A stretch of 25,735 nt of DNA, taken from NCBI GenBank assembly GCA_964650405.1, contig CAZYTO010000041.1, positions 1-25,735 on the forward strand, read 5' to 3'. Every line of letters begins with the position of its first letter. Within the stretch, counting starts at the first letter, position 1. A model generated the notes under the pieces. That model was not told the origin of the DNA. It saw only the letters and a program-made list of their open reading frames with translations, and searched no databases. The position numbers and the translations under genes were made by a program. This DNA is from CAZYTO01 sp964650405 (lineage in GTDB: Bacteria > Acidobacteriota > Thermoanaerobaculia > Gp7-AA8). This document shows positions 10,958 through 18,418 of the stretch, piece after piece.

Positions 10958-12096
10958 ATGGACGCCCACTCCCCTATCCGCATCGCAGGCGCCGGGCCGT
11001 CGGGCCTCGCGGCGGCGATCGCTTTGGCCCGCGCCGGCCGGGCCGTGGAAGTCCACGAAGCCAAAGGCGACGTCGGCACGCGCTTCATCGGCGACCTGCA
11101 GATCATCGAAGGCTCGTCGGAGACGGAACCGGTTCCGGCCTTCCTCGACCGGATCGGGGTCGAGCGCAACTTCTATTTCCGCCCTGCCGACTGGGCAACG
11201 TTCTACGACGCGCGCAACCGGGCCCGCTCCATCCGCAGCAGGCAGCCGTACGGTTTCTTCATCCGCCGCGGACCGGAGGAGAACACGCTCGATCGCGGCC
11301 TCTTGGCGCAGGCTCGGAACGCCGGCGCGACCGTGCTCTTCAACTCGCGCCTCGCTCCGGAGGAGGCGGACATCGTGGCCACCGGCCCCGCTACGCCGGA
11401 CGGCCTGGCCAAGGAGATGACCTGGGCGACGTCGGACCCGGAGCGCGTCGACGTCTACTTCAACCACCACCTCGCTCCCGGCGGCTACTCGTATCTCTTC
11501 ATCCTCGACGGGGTGGCCACGTTCGGCTGCGCCATCGTCTCCGGCTTCAAGCAGATCGACGACTATTTCGATCATTCGCTGGCCGCCGCGCAGAACCTGC
11601 AACGTTTCGAGGTCCCGGCCGTCCATCGTACGGGCTACTCCTACATGAACTTCCACCTGAAATCGGCAGCCACGGCCAACGGCTCGCGTTTCGTCGGCGA
11701 GGCTGCCGGGTTTCAGGACTATCTCTTCGGCCTCGGGCTCCGTTACGCCCTGACCAGCGGGCACCTCGCCGCGCGCAGCATTCTCGAGAGTCGCAGCTTC
11801 GATGAGCTGTGGCGCGAAGCGCTCGGGCCGAAACAGGAGACGAGTCTCGTCAATCGTTTCCTCTACGAAGCCGGCGGCAACTTCGGGCTGTCGATGTTCG
11901 TGCTTTACATCACGGGCGTGATTTTTGCCGTCGTGGGCGGCCTGCTGGCTTACTCGGTCGTCAAGTTTCGCGGCAAGGCGGCGGACGCCGGCCGGGAGCC
12001 GGCGCAAGTCTACGGGAGCACGCAGATCGAGCTGGCCTGGACGGTGATCCCGGTGCTGATCGTGGCCGTGCTGTTTCTGGCCACGGCGCGGGTGAT
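10958..12096 (+). CDS. FAD-dependent oxidoreductase (geranylgeranyl-reductase-like), running into a COX2-like segment and a scaffold gap
   Basis: The frame opens at ATG 10958 with a dinucleotide-binding motif, IRIAGAGPSGLAAAIALARA (GxGxxG at residues 11-16), followed by VEVHEAK. Later family-like features are GVATFGCAIVSGF and the FVGEAAGFQDYLFGLGLRYA segment that closes the FAD site in flavoprotein monooxygenase/geranylgeranyl-reductase relatives. Around residue 308 the sequence changes in frame to a cytochrome oxidase subunit II-like membrane segment (see 11881-12096) and then hits ten Ns. A matching C-terminal piece appears after the gap (12109-12357), coupled to phytoene/squalene synthase. 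The pair suggests isoprenoid or carotenoid metabolism. The broken middle is probably an assembly fault, but a real fusion cannot be excluded. Confidence 0.7.
11881..12096 (+). other. Cytochrome c oxidase subunit II-like N-terminal segment, in frame with the oxidoreductase
   Basis: The translation contains a first membrane helix (MFVLYITGVIFAVVGGLLAY), VVKFRGK, then REPAQVYGSTQIELAWTVIP and VLIVAVLFLATARVI. REP-x-Q-V-Y-G-S-x-Q-I-E-x-A-W-T-x-I-P is a hallmark of caa3-type oxidase subunit II between its two helices. No CuA domain follows because the ten-N gap intervenes. No other oxidase gene is near. Confidence 0.75.
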
Positions 12097-12106
12097 NNNN
12101 NNNNNN
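12097..12106. other. Scaffold gap (ten Ns)
   Basis: A run of exactly ten N bases. Such a fixed-size run normally marks a join of contigs with unknown true distance, so frame across it is not meaningful. Confidence 0.97.
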
Positions 12107-12108
12107 GG

Positions 12109-12357
12109 GCCCGGGAGTTCAACGACTACCGGCACCACTGGCATGAACAGCGGTGGTGGAAACGCCTGCTCGCTCCCGTCATCCGCCGCCTGTGGCGCCA
12201 CGACGGCCGCTGCATGCACAAGCCGGGCGTGCACTGGTGCCGGGCCCGCGATACCGGGATGCGCGTGCCGCCGCTCGGACCGCTGGAGAGCGCCGCCGCC
12301 GTCCCTCCGTTACCGCCGCGGGTCGCCGCCGCGGCACCGGTGGACTCGAAGCCATGA
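12109..12357 (+). CDS. C-terminal fragment, probably of the FAD oxidoreductase
   Basis: After the N gap an open frame gives AREFNDYRHHWHEQRWWKRL followed by LAPVIRRLWRHDGRCMHKPG, VHWCRAR and a Pro/Ala-rich tail, stopping at TGA 12357. The stop overlaps the ATG of phytoene/squalene synthase as ATGA. The Arg/Trp-rich amphipathic stretch fits a membrane-associated C-terminus of the flavoprotein that begins at 10958, but the link is inferred from order and strand only. The tail from about 12260 on is low complexity. Confidence 0.5.
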   Translation, partial: AREFNDYRHHWHEQRWWKRLLAPVIRRLWRHDGRCMHKPGVHWCRARDTGMRVPPLGPLESAAAVPPLPPRVAAAAPVDSKP

Positions 12358-13247
12358 CCACCGAGGCCCTGCCGCTGCCGCCCTCTCCGACCGTGGCCGA
12401 GGCGTATGCCTTCTGCAGGCGGATCACGCATCGTTACGGCGCGAACTTCTCGGTCGGTTTCCGCTTCCTCCCGGCGCACAAGAAGCGGGCCGTCTACGCC
12501 GCGTATGCGTGGTGCCGCTGGGCGGACGACATTGCCGACGAAGGCGAGCCGAAGGCGGCCAGCGGCGAGCGGGTCCGAGCCCTCGATTCCTGGGAGCGCG
12601 AGCTCGACAACTGCTTCTCCGGCCATCCGTCGCATCCCGTCACCGTCGCCCTCACTGACACGCTCCATTCGTTCGCCATCCCGCGGAGCGCGTTCGTGGC
12701 GCTGATCGACGGCTGCCGTCAGGACATGGTCAAGACGCGCTACGCCACGTTCGCCGAGCTCCTGGTTTACTGCGACCTGGTGGCGACGTCGATCAGCGAC
12801 ATCTCCCTGGCCATCTACGGGTACAAGTCGCCGGCGGCGCTCGAGTACGGCCGGAGCCTCTCCACGGCCCTGCAGCTCACCAATGTCACGCGCGACATCG
12901 GCGACGACCTCGGCCGCGACCGCATCTACGTACCGCGCGAGGAGCTGGAGCGGTTCGGCGTCTCCGAGGCCGACCTCTTCGCGCGGACGCACAGCGAGGC
13001 CATGCGGCGGCTCATCGACTTCCAGATCGATCGCGCCGAGGGCTATTTCCGGCGCGCCGAGCCCCTCATCGGCGAGCTCTCGTTCGACGCGCGCTTTCCG
13101 ACCTTGCTGATGGGCGGCGTCTACGCCACGGTGCTGCAGCGGCTGCGGCGCGACCCGCTGGCCGTCCTGCACCGGCGCGTCCGCCTGACGACGCTCGAGA
13201 AGTTCGGCGTCATCGCCCGCCGCCTGGTGCGGCCGCACTTCATCTGA
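12354..13247 (+). CDS. Phytoene/squalene synthase family protein
   Basis: A 297-residue head-to-head prenyl synthase. The two Asp-rich magnesium/diphosphate motifs are DDIAD at 58-62 (in YAWCRWADDIADE) and DIGDD at 181-185 (in NVTRDIGDDLGRDRIYVP), both with the spacing of the family. LPAHKKRAVYAAYAWCRWAD and YCDLVATSISDISLAIYG are further conserved stretches. It joins two C15 or C20 prenyl diphosphates to make squalene or phytoene; the sequence alone does not settle which. ATG 12354 overlaps the upstream stop and is preferred over an in-frame ATG at 12153 whose extra residues are low complexity. The coupled upstream FAD enzyme suggests a short carotenoid or hopanoid-type cluster. Confidence 0.9.
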   Translation: MTTEALPLPPSPTVAEAYAFCRRITHRYGANFSVGFRFLPAHKKRAVYAAYAWCRWADDIADEGEPKAASGERVRALDSWERELDNCFSGHPSHPVTVALTDTLHSFAIPRSAFVALIDGCRQDMVKTRYATFAELLVYCDLVATSISDISLAIYGYKSPAALEYGRSLSTALQLTNVTRDIGDDLGRDRIYVPREELERFGVSEADLFARTHSEAMRRLIDFQIDRAEGYFRRAEPLIGELSFDARFPTLLMGGVYATVLQRLRRDPLAVLHRRVRLTTLEKFGVIARRLVRPHFI

Positions 13248-13274
13248 AACGTGGCACGGCACGGGAACGTCTAC

Positions 13275-14207
13275 ATGGCGATGAACGAGCGAGCCGGTGG
13301 CGGCGGGCGGCGGGCGGGTGCCGTCGTAAAGGCGGTCTGTCTCGTCCTGCTCGCTTGGGACCGTATCGCTCGATTTGGCGCTTTGAGAGGGCGAGCGGGG
13401 ATTGGCGAGCGGCGAGCGGGCGCGCTGGCCAAAGTGATCTTGTTCCTCCTGCTCGTGGCGCGCTCATCTCCGCTCGCCGCGCAGGCCCCTCCGCCGGCGC
13501 CGGAGCCGCAGCCCCAGGCGGTCAGCGCCATCGTCCCGGTCGTCGGCCTGACGCTCGGTGCGAATGACATCGTCTGGCGGACGTCGCTCGAGCTCGACAA
13601 CAGCGGCAGCACCCAGGCCACCGTGGCCGTCTCCCTCCCCGCCGCACCCGACCAGCCCATGATCCTCCTGACCATGCCGCCGGCCTCGGTGCAGCGCTTC
13701 GACGACGTCATCGGCGAGGCCTTCGGGCTGGAGCGCGCCGTCTCGCCCCTGCTTGTGCAGACGGCAGGGCGGCGCTCCGTGACGATCCGGGCCACGGCCT
13801 ACGGCGTGCGCGGCGCGGAGGTGTTCAAGCCGGAGCCCATCACCGTCTCCTACGGCGAGACCTACTACCCCATCCGCTACCTGCAGGGCCTCTCGTTCAG
13901 CGACGCCTTCCGCACGAACATCGGTCTGGCCAACCTCAGCGACGAGCCGGCCACGTTCGCCCTGGCCCTCCAGCGCCTTCCCGGCCGCAACCTCGCCGTC
14001 ACCCGCATCACCGTTCCGCCCAATACGCTCTGGCACCAGTCGGTGCAGATGTTCTTCCCCCTCATCGACTCGAGCGAAGAGTCGTTCTCGGTGCTCGTGG
14101 AGACGTTCACCCGCCACACCTACGTCTACGGCTCGGTGATCGACAACGCCACGAATGAGGCGCATTTCATCGATGCCGTGGTGGCGGCGCCGACGAACGC
14201 GCAGTGA
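13275..14207 (+). CDS. Secreted protein of unknown function with an array-disturbed N-terminus
   Basis: From ATG 13275 the frame encodes 310 residues. The mature part (after LLLVARSSPLAAQA) is a beta-rich exported protein with no family I can name. Visible stretches are VVGLTLGANDIVWRTSLELD, NSGSTQATVAVSLP and NIGLANLSDEPATFALAL, a pattern of repeated Ig-like or beta-sandwich halves (W-R-T-x-L-x-L-x-N and R-T-N-I-G-L-A-N-L). The first 53 residues include two hydrophobic stretches and two translated G-rich heptamer arrays. A GTG at 13434 would start exactly at the second hydrophobic stretch and may be the original start of the signal peptide. The gene follows phytoene/squalene synthase by 27 bases. 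Confidence 0.7.
   Translation: MAMNERAGGGGRRAGAVVKAVCLVLLAWDRIARFGALRGRAGIGERRAGALAKVILFLLLVARSSPLAAQAPPPAPEPQPQAVSAIVPVVGLTLGANDIVWRTSLELDNSGSTQATVAVSLPAAPDQPMILLTMPPASVQRFDDVIGEAFGLERAVSPLLVQTAGRRSVTIRATAYGVRGAEVFKPEPITVSYGETYYPIRYLQGLSFSDAFRTNIGLANLSDEPATFALALQRLPGRNLAVTRITVPPNTLWHQSVQMFFPLIDSSEESFSVLVETFTRHTYVYGSVIDNATNEAHFIDAVVAAPTNAQ
13302..13322. repeat. Heptamer array GGCGGGC (three units)
   Basis: GGCGGGC, GGCGGGC, GGGTGCC in tandem inside the 5-prime part of the secreted-protein reading frame. It is weaker than the other arrays because the local sequence is nearly pure G and C. Confidence 0.55.
13390..13424. repeat. Heptamer array GGCGAGC (five units, A-B-A-A-C)
   Basis: Units are GGCGAGC, GGGGATT, GGCGAGC, GGCGAGC, GGGCGCG. 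The order A-B-A-A is identical to the arrays at 18419 and 20570, but with a different B unit. It lies inside the N-terminal part of the reading frame at 13275-14207. No facing arm is close by. Confidence 0.88.
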
Positions 14208-14217
14208 CGCTTCGGCT

Positions 14218-14295
14218 GGGTATCGGGTATCGGGTGTCGGGTATCAACATCACCGAGAGAGCAGTCGCGCCGCAGAGACCCGATACCCGATACCC
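14218..14295. repeat. Inverted pair of heptamer arrays, unit GGGTATC
   Basis: Left arm 14218-14245: GGGTATC, GGGTATC, GGGTGTC, GGGTATC (A-A-B-A). Right arm 14275-14295: GAGACCC, GATACCC, GATACCC. The two would pair across a 29-base loop. It begins 11 bases after the stop of the secreted-protein gene. Confidence 0.93.
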
Positions 14296-14345
14296 TCTCT
14301 CGAGCTGCTACCTCTGTCGCGCGCGGACTGCTATTCTTTTCCTCG

Positions 14346-14504
14346 ATGGACGAGCCCGAATACCTGATCTGCCTCCAGTGCGAGACGCCGACGTACCAGT
14401 TCGAGTACGTCAACGGGAAGCTCGCCACGGTCGTGTGCAACACGTGCGGCGCGGACGATCCGTCGGACTTTGTCACCGAGGCGGAGCTGGAGGAAGAGGG
14501 ATAG
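14346..14504 (+). CDS. Small zinc-ribbon protein
   Basis: A 52-residue protein: MDEPEYLICLQCETPTYQFE, then YVNGKLATVVCNTCGADDPS and DFVTEAELEEEG. Two CxxC pairs (CLQC at 9-12 and CNTC at about 31-34) separated by about 18 residues form a classic zinc ribbon, with an acidic C-terminal tail. It sits between two hairpin arrays, upstream of uridine kinase on the same strand. It could be a small regulator or an RNA/protein-binding adaptor; I do not recognise a specific family. The G+C-rich codon use matches its neighbours, and the frame is closed by TAG two bases before the next array. Confidence 0.7.
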   Translation: MDEPEYLICLQCETPTYQFEYVNGKLATVVCNTCGADDPSDFVTEAELEEEG

Positions 14505-14505
14505 C

Positions 14506-14575
14506 GGAATGAGGAATGAGGCGACGGCCACGCCAGTCTCGTTCTTCACTCGCCATTCCTCATTCCTCCTTTCGC
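14506..14575. repeat. Inverted pair of heptamer arrays, unit GGAATGA, abutting the udk start
   Basis: Left arm 14506-14526: GGAATGA, GGAATGA, GGCGACG. Right arm about 14550-14575 carries CCATTCC and TCATTCC followed by TCCTTTC. 14506-14524 and 14550-14566 pair almost fully, with two unpaired bases. The right arm ends one base before the udk ATG, leaving a pyrimidine-rich leader with no Shine-Dalgarno sequence. Confidence 0.9.
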
Positions 14576-14576
14576 C

Positions 14577-15194
14577 ATGAAGGCTCCCGTCATCATCGGC
14601 ATCGCCGGCGGGACCGGTTCGGGCAAGACCACGGTGGCGCGGGCGATCTACGATCGCGTGGGGCGCGACCGGATCGAGTGGATCTCGCACGACGCCTACT
14701 ACCGCAGCTTCGACGCCCTGGACCCGGAAGAGCGGAAGAAGATCAACTGGGACCATCCTGACTCGCTGGAGACGGAGCTGCTCATCCGCCACGTCGACGC
14801 CCTGCGCAAGGGCTCATCGGTCGACGTGCCGCTTTACGACTTCGCCATGTATGCGCGCAAGAGCGAGACGCAACGGGTCGAGCCGCGCCGGGTGATCATC
14901 GTGGAGGGCATCCTCATCCTGGCCGAGCCGGAGCTGCGCAAGCGCATCGACATCAAGCTCTTCGTCGATACGCCGGCCGACATCCGCTTCCTGCGCCGCC
15001 TCGTGCGCGACATCGAGTCGCGCGGCCGCTCCCTCCAGTCCGTCGTCGATCAGTACCTCACCACCGTGCGGCCCATGCACGAGGAGTTCGTGGAGAGCTC
15101 CAAGCGCCACGCCGACCTGATCATCCCCGAAGGCGGCGAGAACCAGGTGGCCCTCGAAGCCATCATTTCGCGGGTCGAGCACTTGCTGGCGTAG
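14577..15194 (+). CDS. udk: Uridine kinase
   Basis: A 205-residue P-loop kinase of the Udk/PRK family. Walker A is GGTGSGKT at 11-18. Then come ISHDAYYRSFDAL (nucleoside-binding region), NWDHPDSLETELL and PLYDFAMYARKSET (the YDF motif of uridine kinases), VIIVEGILIL, and FVDTPADIRFLRRLVRDI leading into the lid segment RGRSLQSVVDQYLTTVRPMH. It phosphorylates uridine and cytidine to UMP and CMP in the salvage pathway. ATG 14577 is right for the length. The 20 bases before it are the right arm of a heptamer hairpin, so translation initiation may depend on read-through from the zinc-ribbon gene or on an unstructured start. Confidence 0.95.
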   Translation: MKAPVIIGIAGGTGSGKTTVARAIYDRVGRDRIEWISHDAYYRSFDALDPEERKKINWDHPDSLETELLIRHVDALRKGSSVDVPLYDFAMYARKSETQRVEPRRVIIVEGILILAEPELRKRIDIKLFVDTPADIRFLRRLVRDIESRGRSLQSVVDQYLTTVRPMHEEFVESSKRHADLIIPEGGENQVALEAIISRVEHLLA

Positions 15195-15216
15195 CGGGCA
15201 TCAGCAGGCTTTGGCC

Positions 15217-15256
15217 GCTCCCGCTCGCCGTCCGCCGCCGCCCTCCGCTCGCCCGT
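15217..15256. repeat. Heptamer-like array, unit GCTCGCC (single arm)
   Basis: GCTCGCC (15223-15229), GTCCGCC, GCCGCCC, then another GCTCGCC at 15247-15253. The first two units and the start of the third match the right arm at 20624-20644. It lies between the convergent udk and lptE genes. No facing arm is adjacent; the nearest GGCGAGC arm is at 13390. Confidence 0.75.
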
Positions 15257-15262
15257 CAGCGG

Positions 15263-15811
15263 TCAGAATCCCTCGAGGATGTTCGTCACCAGCGTCTCGG
15301 CGAAGCGGATGGCGATGTCGTTGATGGCCCGCGTCTCCTGGTCGAACGAGTCCGTGGACTGGGTGTTGATCTGGTAATTCTCGGTGAAGCGGTACTGGTC
15401 GTTCTTCCAGAGCACCTTGTCGTCGTTGCGGTGATCCACCAGCTCGATCTTGGCCGTGACCGACACCTGGTACTGCGTGGCGCGGCCCTGGGCGTTGTAG
15501 GCGATGGCGAAGAGGCCGAAGCTGTCGATGGAGCCGCGCAGGATGACGTCGGCGTCCGCTGGGGCCGTGACCAGCTTGAGCCGCCCGCGGGCCACCATCT
15601 CGTCCGCCACGGCCTGCGTCACGCGCTGTTCCAGCTCCACGCGCGTGGTGCGGTTGACGAAGGCCGGCACCTGCACGCTCCGGATCTTCGGATCGAGAAA
15701 GTTCGAATGCCCGACCAGCGCGTACCCGCAATGCGACAACGACAGAATGGTGAGCAGCGCGAGAGTGAGTTGCCGGATACCTGCCTTGCCGAGTCGCTTG
15801 CTCATGGTCAT
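15263..15811 (-). CDS. lptE: LptE-like outer-membrane LPS-assembly lipoprotein
   Basis: A 182-residue lipoprotein. It has a signal peptide with lipobox L-S-H-C (Cys at 28, in LTILSLSHCGYALVG), then the LptE-type pattern of IRSVQVPAFVNRTTRVELEQ followed by RVTQAVADEM, ADVILRGSIDSF, YQVSVTAKIELVD, and a C-terminal amphipathic helix NDIAIRFAETLVTNILEGF. By family it sits in the outer membrane and plugs the LptD barrel that delivers lipopolysaccharide to the surface. The sequence is divergent from proteobacterial LptE, so the symbol is a family-level call. Its ATG overlaps the leuS stop codon as ATGA, which suggests translational coupling. Its presence supports a diderm host. Confidence 0.8.
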   Translation of the reverse strand: MTMSKRLGKAGIRQLTLALLTILSLSHCGYALVGHSNFLDPKIRSVQVPAFVNRTTRVELEQRVTQAVADEMVARGRLKLVTAPADADVILRGSIDSFGLFAIAYNAQGRATQYQVSVTAKIELVDHRNDDKVLWKNDQYRFTENYQINTQSTDSFDQETRAINDIAIRFAETLVTNILEGF

Positions 15812-18396
15812 TTCACCACCACGTTCACCAGTTTACCCGGCACGTAGACCTTCTTCACGATCTGCTTTCCCCTGAGCCAGCTCTGGACCTTCTCGTTCGC
15901 CTCGACCGCCGCCCAGACGGCGGCCTCCTGCGGCGGGTTGGCCACTTCGATCTGGCCGCGCAGTTTGCCGTTCACCTGCACGACGATCGTGACCGAGTCT
16001 TCCACCATCTTGGCAGCATCGGCCTCCGGCCACGCCGCCTCGAGGAGGAATCCCCGGTGGCCGAACATCTCCCACAGCTCCTCGGTCATGTGCGGCGCGA
16101 AGGGATGCAGGAGCCGCAGGAGCGCCTCGAAGCTCTCCCGGAGCACGGCCGCATCGCTGCCGCCCGCGCCGAGGTAATCGCCCATGGCATTCGACAGCTC
16201 CATCATCCCGGAGACGGCCGTGTTGAGCTCGAAGCGCTCCATGCGCGAGGTCACGGCGGCGATGGTCTGGTGGGTCTTGCGCACGACGTTGTCGCTCGAC
16301 GGTCCCGGCACCTGGGACCCGGCACCCGGCACCTTCTCCTCGCCCCCGCGCGACGCCGTGGCCAGAATGGCCTCCCCCATCGTCCACACGCGGCCGAGAA
16401 AGCGGTACGCGCCGATGACGCCGTCGTCCGACCACTCCGCTTCCTTGTCCGGCGGAGCGATGAACAGCGTGTAGACGCGTTCCGTGTCCGCGCCGAACCG
16501 GGCGATGAGCGCTTCCGGCGAGACGACGTTGAACTGCGACTTCGACATCTTGGCGATCTCGGGCGTCAACGTCTCGCCCGTCGACTTGCGCGCGGCGCCA
16601 GCCTCACCCGTCTCCACGTCGTCGAGTGGGATCCACTGGCCGGCGGCCGTGCGGTATCCCTCCTTCACGATCATGCCCTGGTTGAAGAGGCGCGAGAACG
16701 GCTCCTCGAACGCCACGAGCCCCATGTCGTGCAGGGCGTAGGTGACGAAGCGCGCGTAGAGCAGGTGCAGGATGGCGTGCTCGATGCCGCCGATGTACTG
16801 GTCGACCGGCAGCCAGCGGTTGGCGAGCGCCGAGTCGAAGATCTTGGTGCCATCGCGCGGGGTAATGAACCGCAGGAAGTACCACGCCGAGTCGACGAAG
16901 GTGTCCATCGTGTCGGTCTCGCGCCGTGCCTTCCCGCCGCACTTCGGACAGGTGGCATTGACGAAGCTCTCCACCTTGGCCAGCGGATTGCCCTCGCGCC
17001 CCGTGAACGGCACGTCAAGCGGCAGCTCCACGGGGAGCTCGTCTTCCGGCACGGGCACGAGCCCGCAGCCGTCGCAGTACAGCATGGGAATGGGCGTTCC
17101 CCAGTAGCGCTGGCGGGAGATCAGCCAGTCGCGCAGGCGGTAGCGCACCATCTTCCTGCCGATGTCGCGGCTCTCGATCTCGTCGATGATCGCGTCGATG
17201 GCTCGCGGCGCGGGCATGCCCGTGATGAGGCCGGAGTCATGCGCGATGGCGCTCTCGTCCTTCACCACGTACGCCTCGGTCAGGTCGTCGGGGCGCGGCG
17301 GCTGGGCGTCGCGCGGACGCACGACGAGGCGGATGGGCAGGCCGTACTGCCGCGCGAACTCGAAGTCCCGCTGGTCGTGTCCCGGCACGGCCATGATCGC
17401 CCCCGTGCCGTACTGCATGAGCACGAAGTTGCCGAGCCAGATGGGGATCTCTTCGTTCGTGAAGGGATTGACGGCCGTCTTCCCCGTGTCGCGCCCTTCC
17501 TTGCCGGCCTCCTGGCGCTCCAGGTTCGACTGATTGCGCACCGAGGCGATCCACTCTTCGACGGTTGCCCGCTGGGGGTGATCAGCGATGAGCGCTGCCA
17601 CGTCGGGATGCTCCGGTGCCAGGACCATGAACGTGGCGCCGAAGATCGTGTCCGGGCGGGTGGTAAAGATGGTCAGAGGCTTGTTCAGCGCCGGCACGTG
17701 GAACTGGACGTCGGCCCCGATGGAGCGGCCGATCCAGTTCCGCTGCATGACCTTCACCTTCTCCGGCCATGCGGTCAGCTTGTCCAGGCCGTCGTCGAGG
17801 CGGTCGGCGTAGTCGGTGATCTTCAGGAACCACTGCGCCAGCTCGCGCTGGATGACGACGCTGTTGCAGCGTTCGCAGCGGCCGTCGATTACCTGCCGAT
17901 TGTCCACCCCGGTCTGGTTGGGCGGGCACCAGTTCACCGGCGCCGTGCCGCGGTAGGCCAGGCCCCGCTTGTAGAGCTGCAGGAAGAGCCATTGGTTCCA
18001 GCGGTAGTACTCCGGCTCGCAGGAGGCCAGCTCCTTGGACCAGTCGTAAAGGATGCCCCAGCGGTAGAAGCCCCGCTTCATCCGGGCGATGTTGCTCAGC
18101 GTCCACTCGCGTGGGTGGATCCGGTTCTTGATGGCGGCGTTCTCGGCGGGCAGTCCGAAGGCATCCCATCCCATGGGGTTGAGGGCCATGCGGCCGCGCA
18201 TGCGGAAGAAGCGGTAGAGGGCGTCGCCGAGGATGTAGTTCCGGCCGTGGCCGACATGGAGGTCGCCCGACGGATATGGGAACATGTTCAGCATGTAGAA
18301 CTTCTGGCCCGGCGCGGCCACGTCGACCTCCGCGACGCGCGCCTCCGCCCACCGCTGCTGCCACTTTTCTTCGATGTCTTTTGGGGTGTAAGGCAT
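15808..18396 (-). CDS. leuS: Leucyl-tRNA synthetase
   Basis: An 862-residue class Ia synthetase. The ATG at 18396 (MPYTPKDIEEKW) is chosen; in-frame residues upstream are array-derived. The HIGH motif appears as HVGH at 47-50 in FPYPSGDLHVGHGRNYILGD. The CP1 editing domain holds TIFTTRPDTIFGATFMVLAP and NFVLMQYGTGAIMAVPGHDQ, a CxxC pair (TCPKCGG) marks the zinc insert, and the catalytic KMSKS is at about 616-620, followed by the anticodon-binding domain and the C-terminal VTIVVQVNGKLRGQIEV domain. It charges tRNA-Leu. Residues about 688-699 (VPGAGSQVPGPSS region, after SRGGEEK) are encoded by a five-unit heptamer array and lie in a linker before the anticodon-binding helices. The gene is upstream of and coupled to lptE. 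Confidence 0.96.
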   Translation of the reverse strand: MPYTPKDIEEKWQQRWAEARVAEVDVAAPGQKFYMLNMFPYPSGDLHVGHGRNYILGDALYRFFRMRGRMALNPMGWDAFGLPAENAAIKNRIHPREWTLSNIARMKRGFYRWGILYDWSKELASCEPEYYRWNQWLFLQLYKRGLAYRGTAPVNWCPPNQTGVDNRQVIDGRCERCNSVVIQRELAQWFLKITDYADRLDDGLDKLTAWPEKVKVMQRNWIGRSIGADVQFHVPALNKPLTIFTTRPDTIFGATFMVLAPEHPDVAALIADHPQRATVEEWIASVRNQSNLERQEAGKEGRDTGKTAVNPFTNEEIPIWLGNFVLMQYGTGAIMAVPGHDQRDFEFARQYGLPIRLVVRPRDAQPPRPDDLTEAYVVKDESAIAHDSGLITGMPAPRAIDAIIDEIESRDIGRKMVRYRLRDWLISRQRYWGTPIPMLYCDGCGLVPVPEDELPVELPLDVPFTGREGNPLAKVESFVNATCPKCGGKARRETDTMDTFVDSAWYFLRFITPRDGTKIFDSALANRWLPVDQYIGGIEHAILHLLYARFVTYALHDMGLVAFEEPFSRLFNQGMIVKEGYRTAAGQWIPLDDVETGEAGAARKSTGETLTPEIAKMSKSQFNVVSPEALIARFGADTERVYTLFIAPPDKEAEWSDDGVIGAYRFLGRVWTMGEAILATASRGGEEKVPGAGSQVPGPSSDNVVRKTHQTIAAVTSRMERFELNTAVSGMMELSNAMGDYLGAGGSDAAVLRESFEALLRLLHPFAPHMTEELWEMFGHRGFLLEAAWPEADAAKMVEDSVTIVVQVNGKLRGQIEVANPPQEAAVWAAVEANEKVQSWLRGKQIVKKVYVPGKLVNVVVK
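16301..16335. repeat. Heptamer array inside leuS, unit GGTGCCG (minus strand)
   Basis: Five 7-nt units on the plus strand: GGTCCCG, GCACCTG, GGACCCG, GCACCCG, GCACCTT. Read on the minus strand the order is A-A-B-A plus a partial unit, with A = GGTGCCG. It encodes a Val-Pro-Gly-rich stretch in the synthetase, and the reading frame stays open. Confidence 0.85.
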
Positions 18397-18418
18397 AGGA
18401 CGGCGAAGTATATAAGGG

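Noticed and set aside
11881..12096. A genuine coxB gene start
   Set aside because: There is no separate start codon with a ribosome-binding site, no CuA domain and no other oxidase genes; the segment is in frame with a flavoprotein and ends at a scaffold gap.
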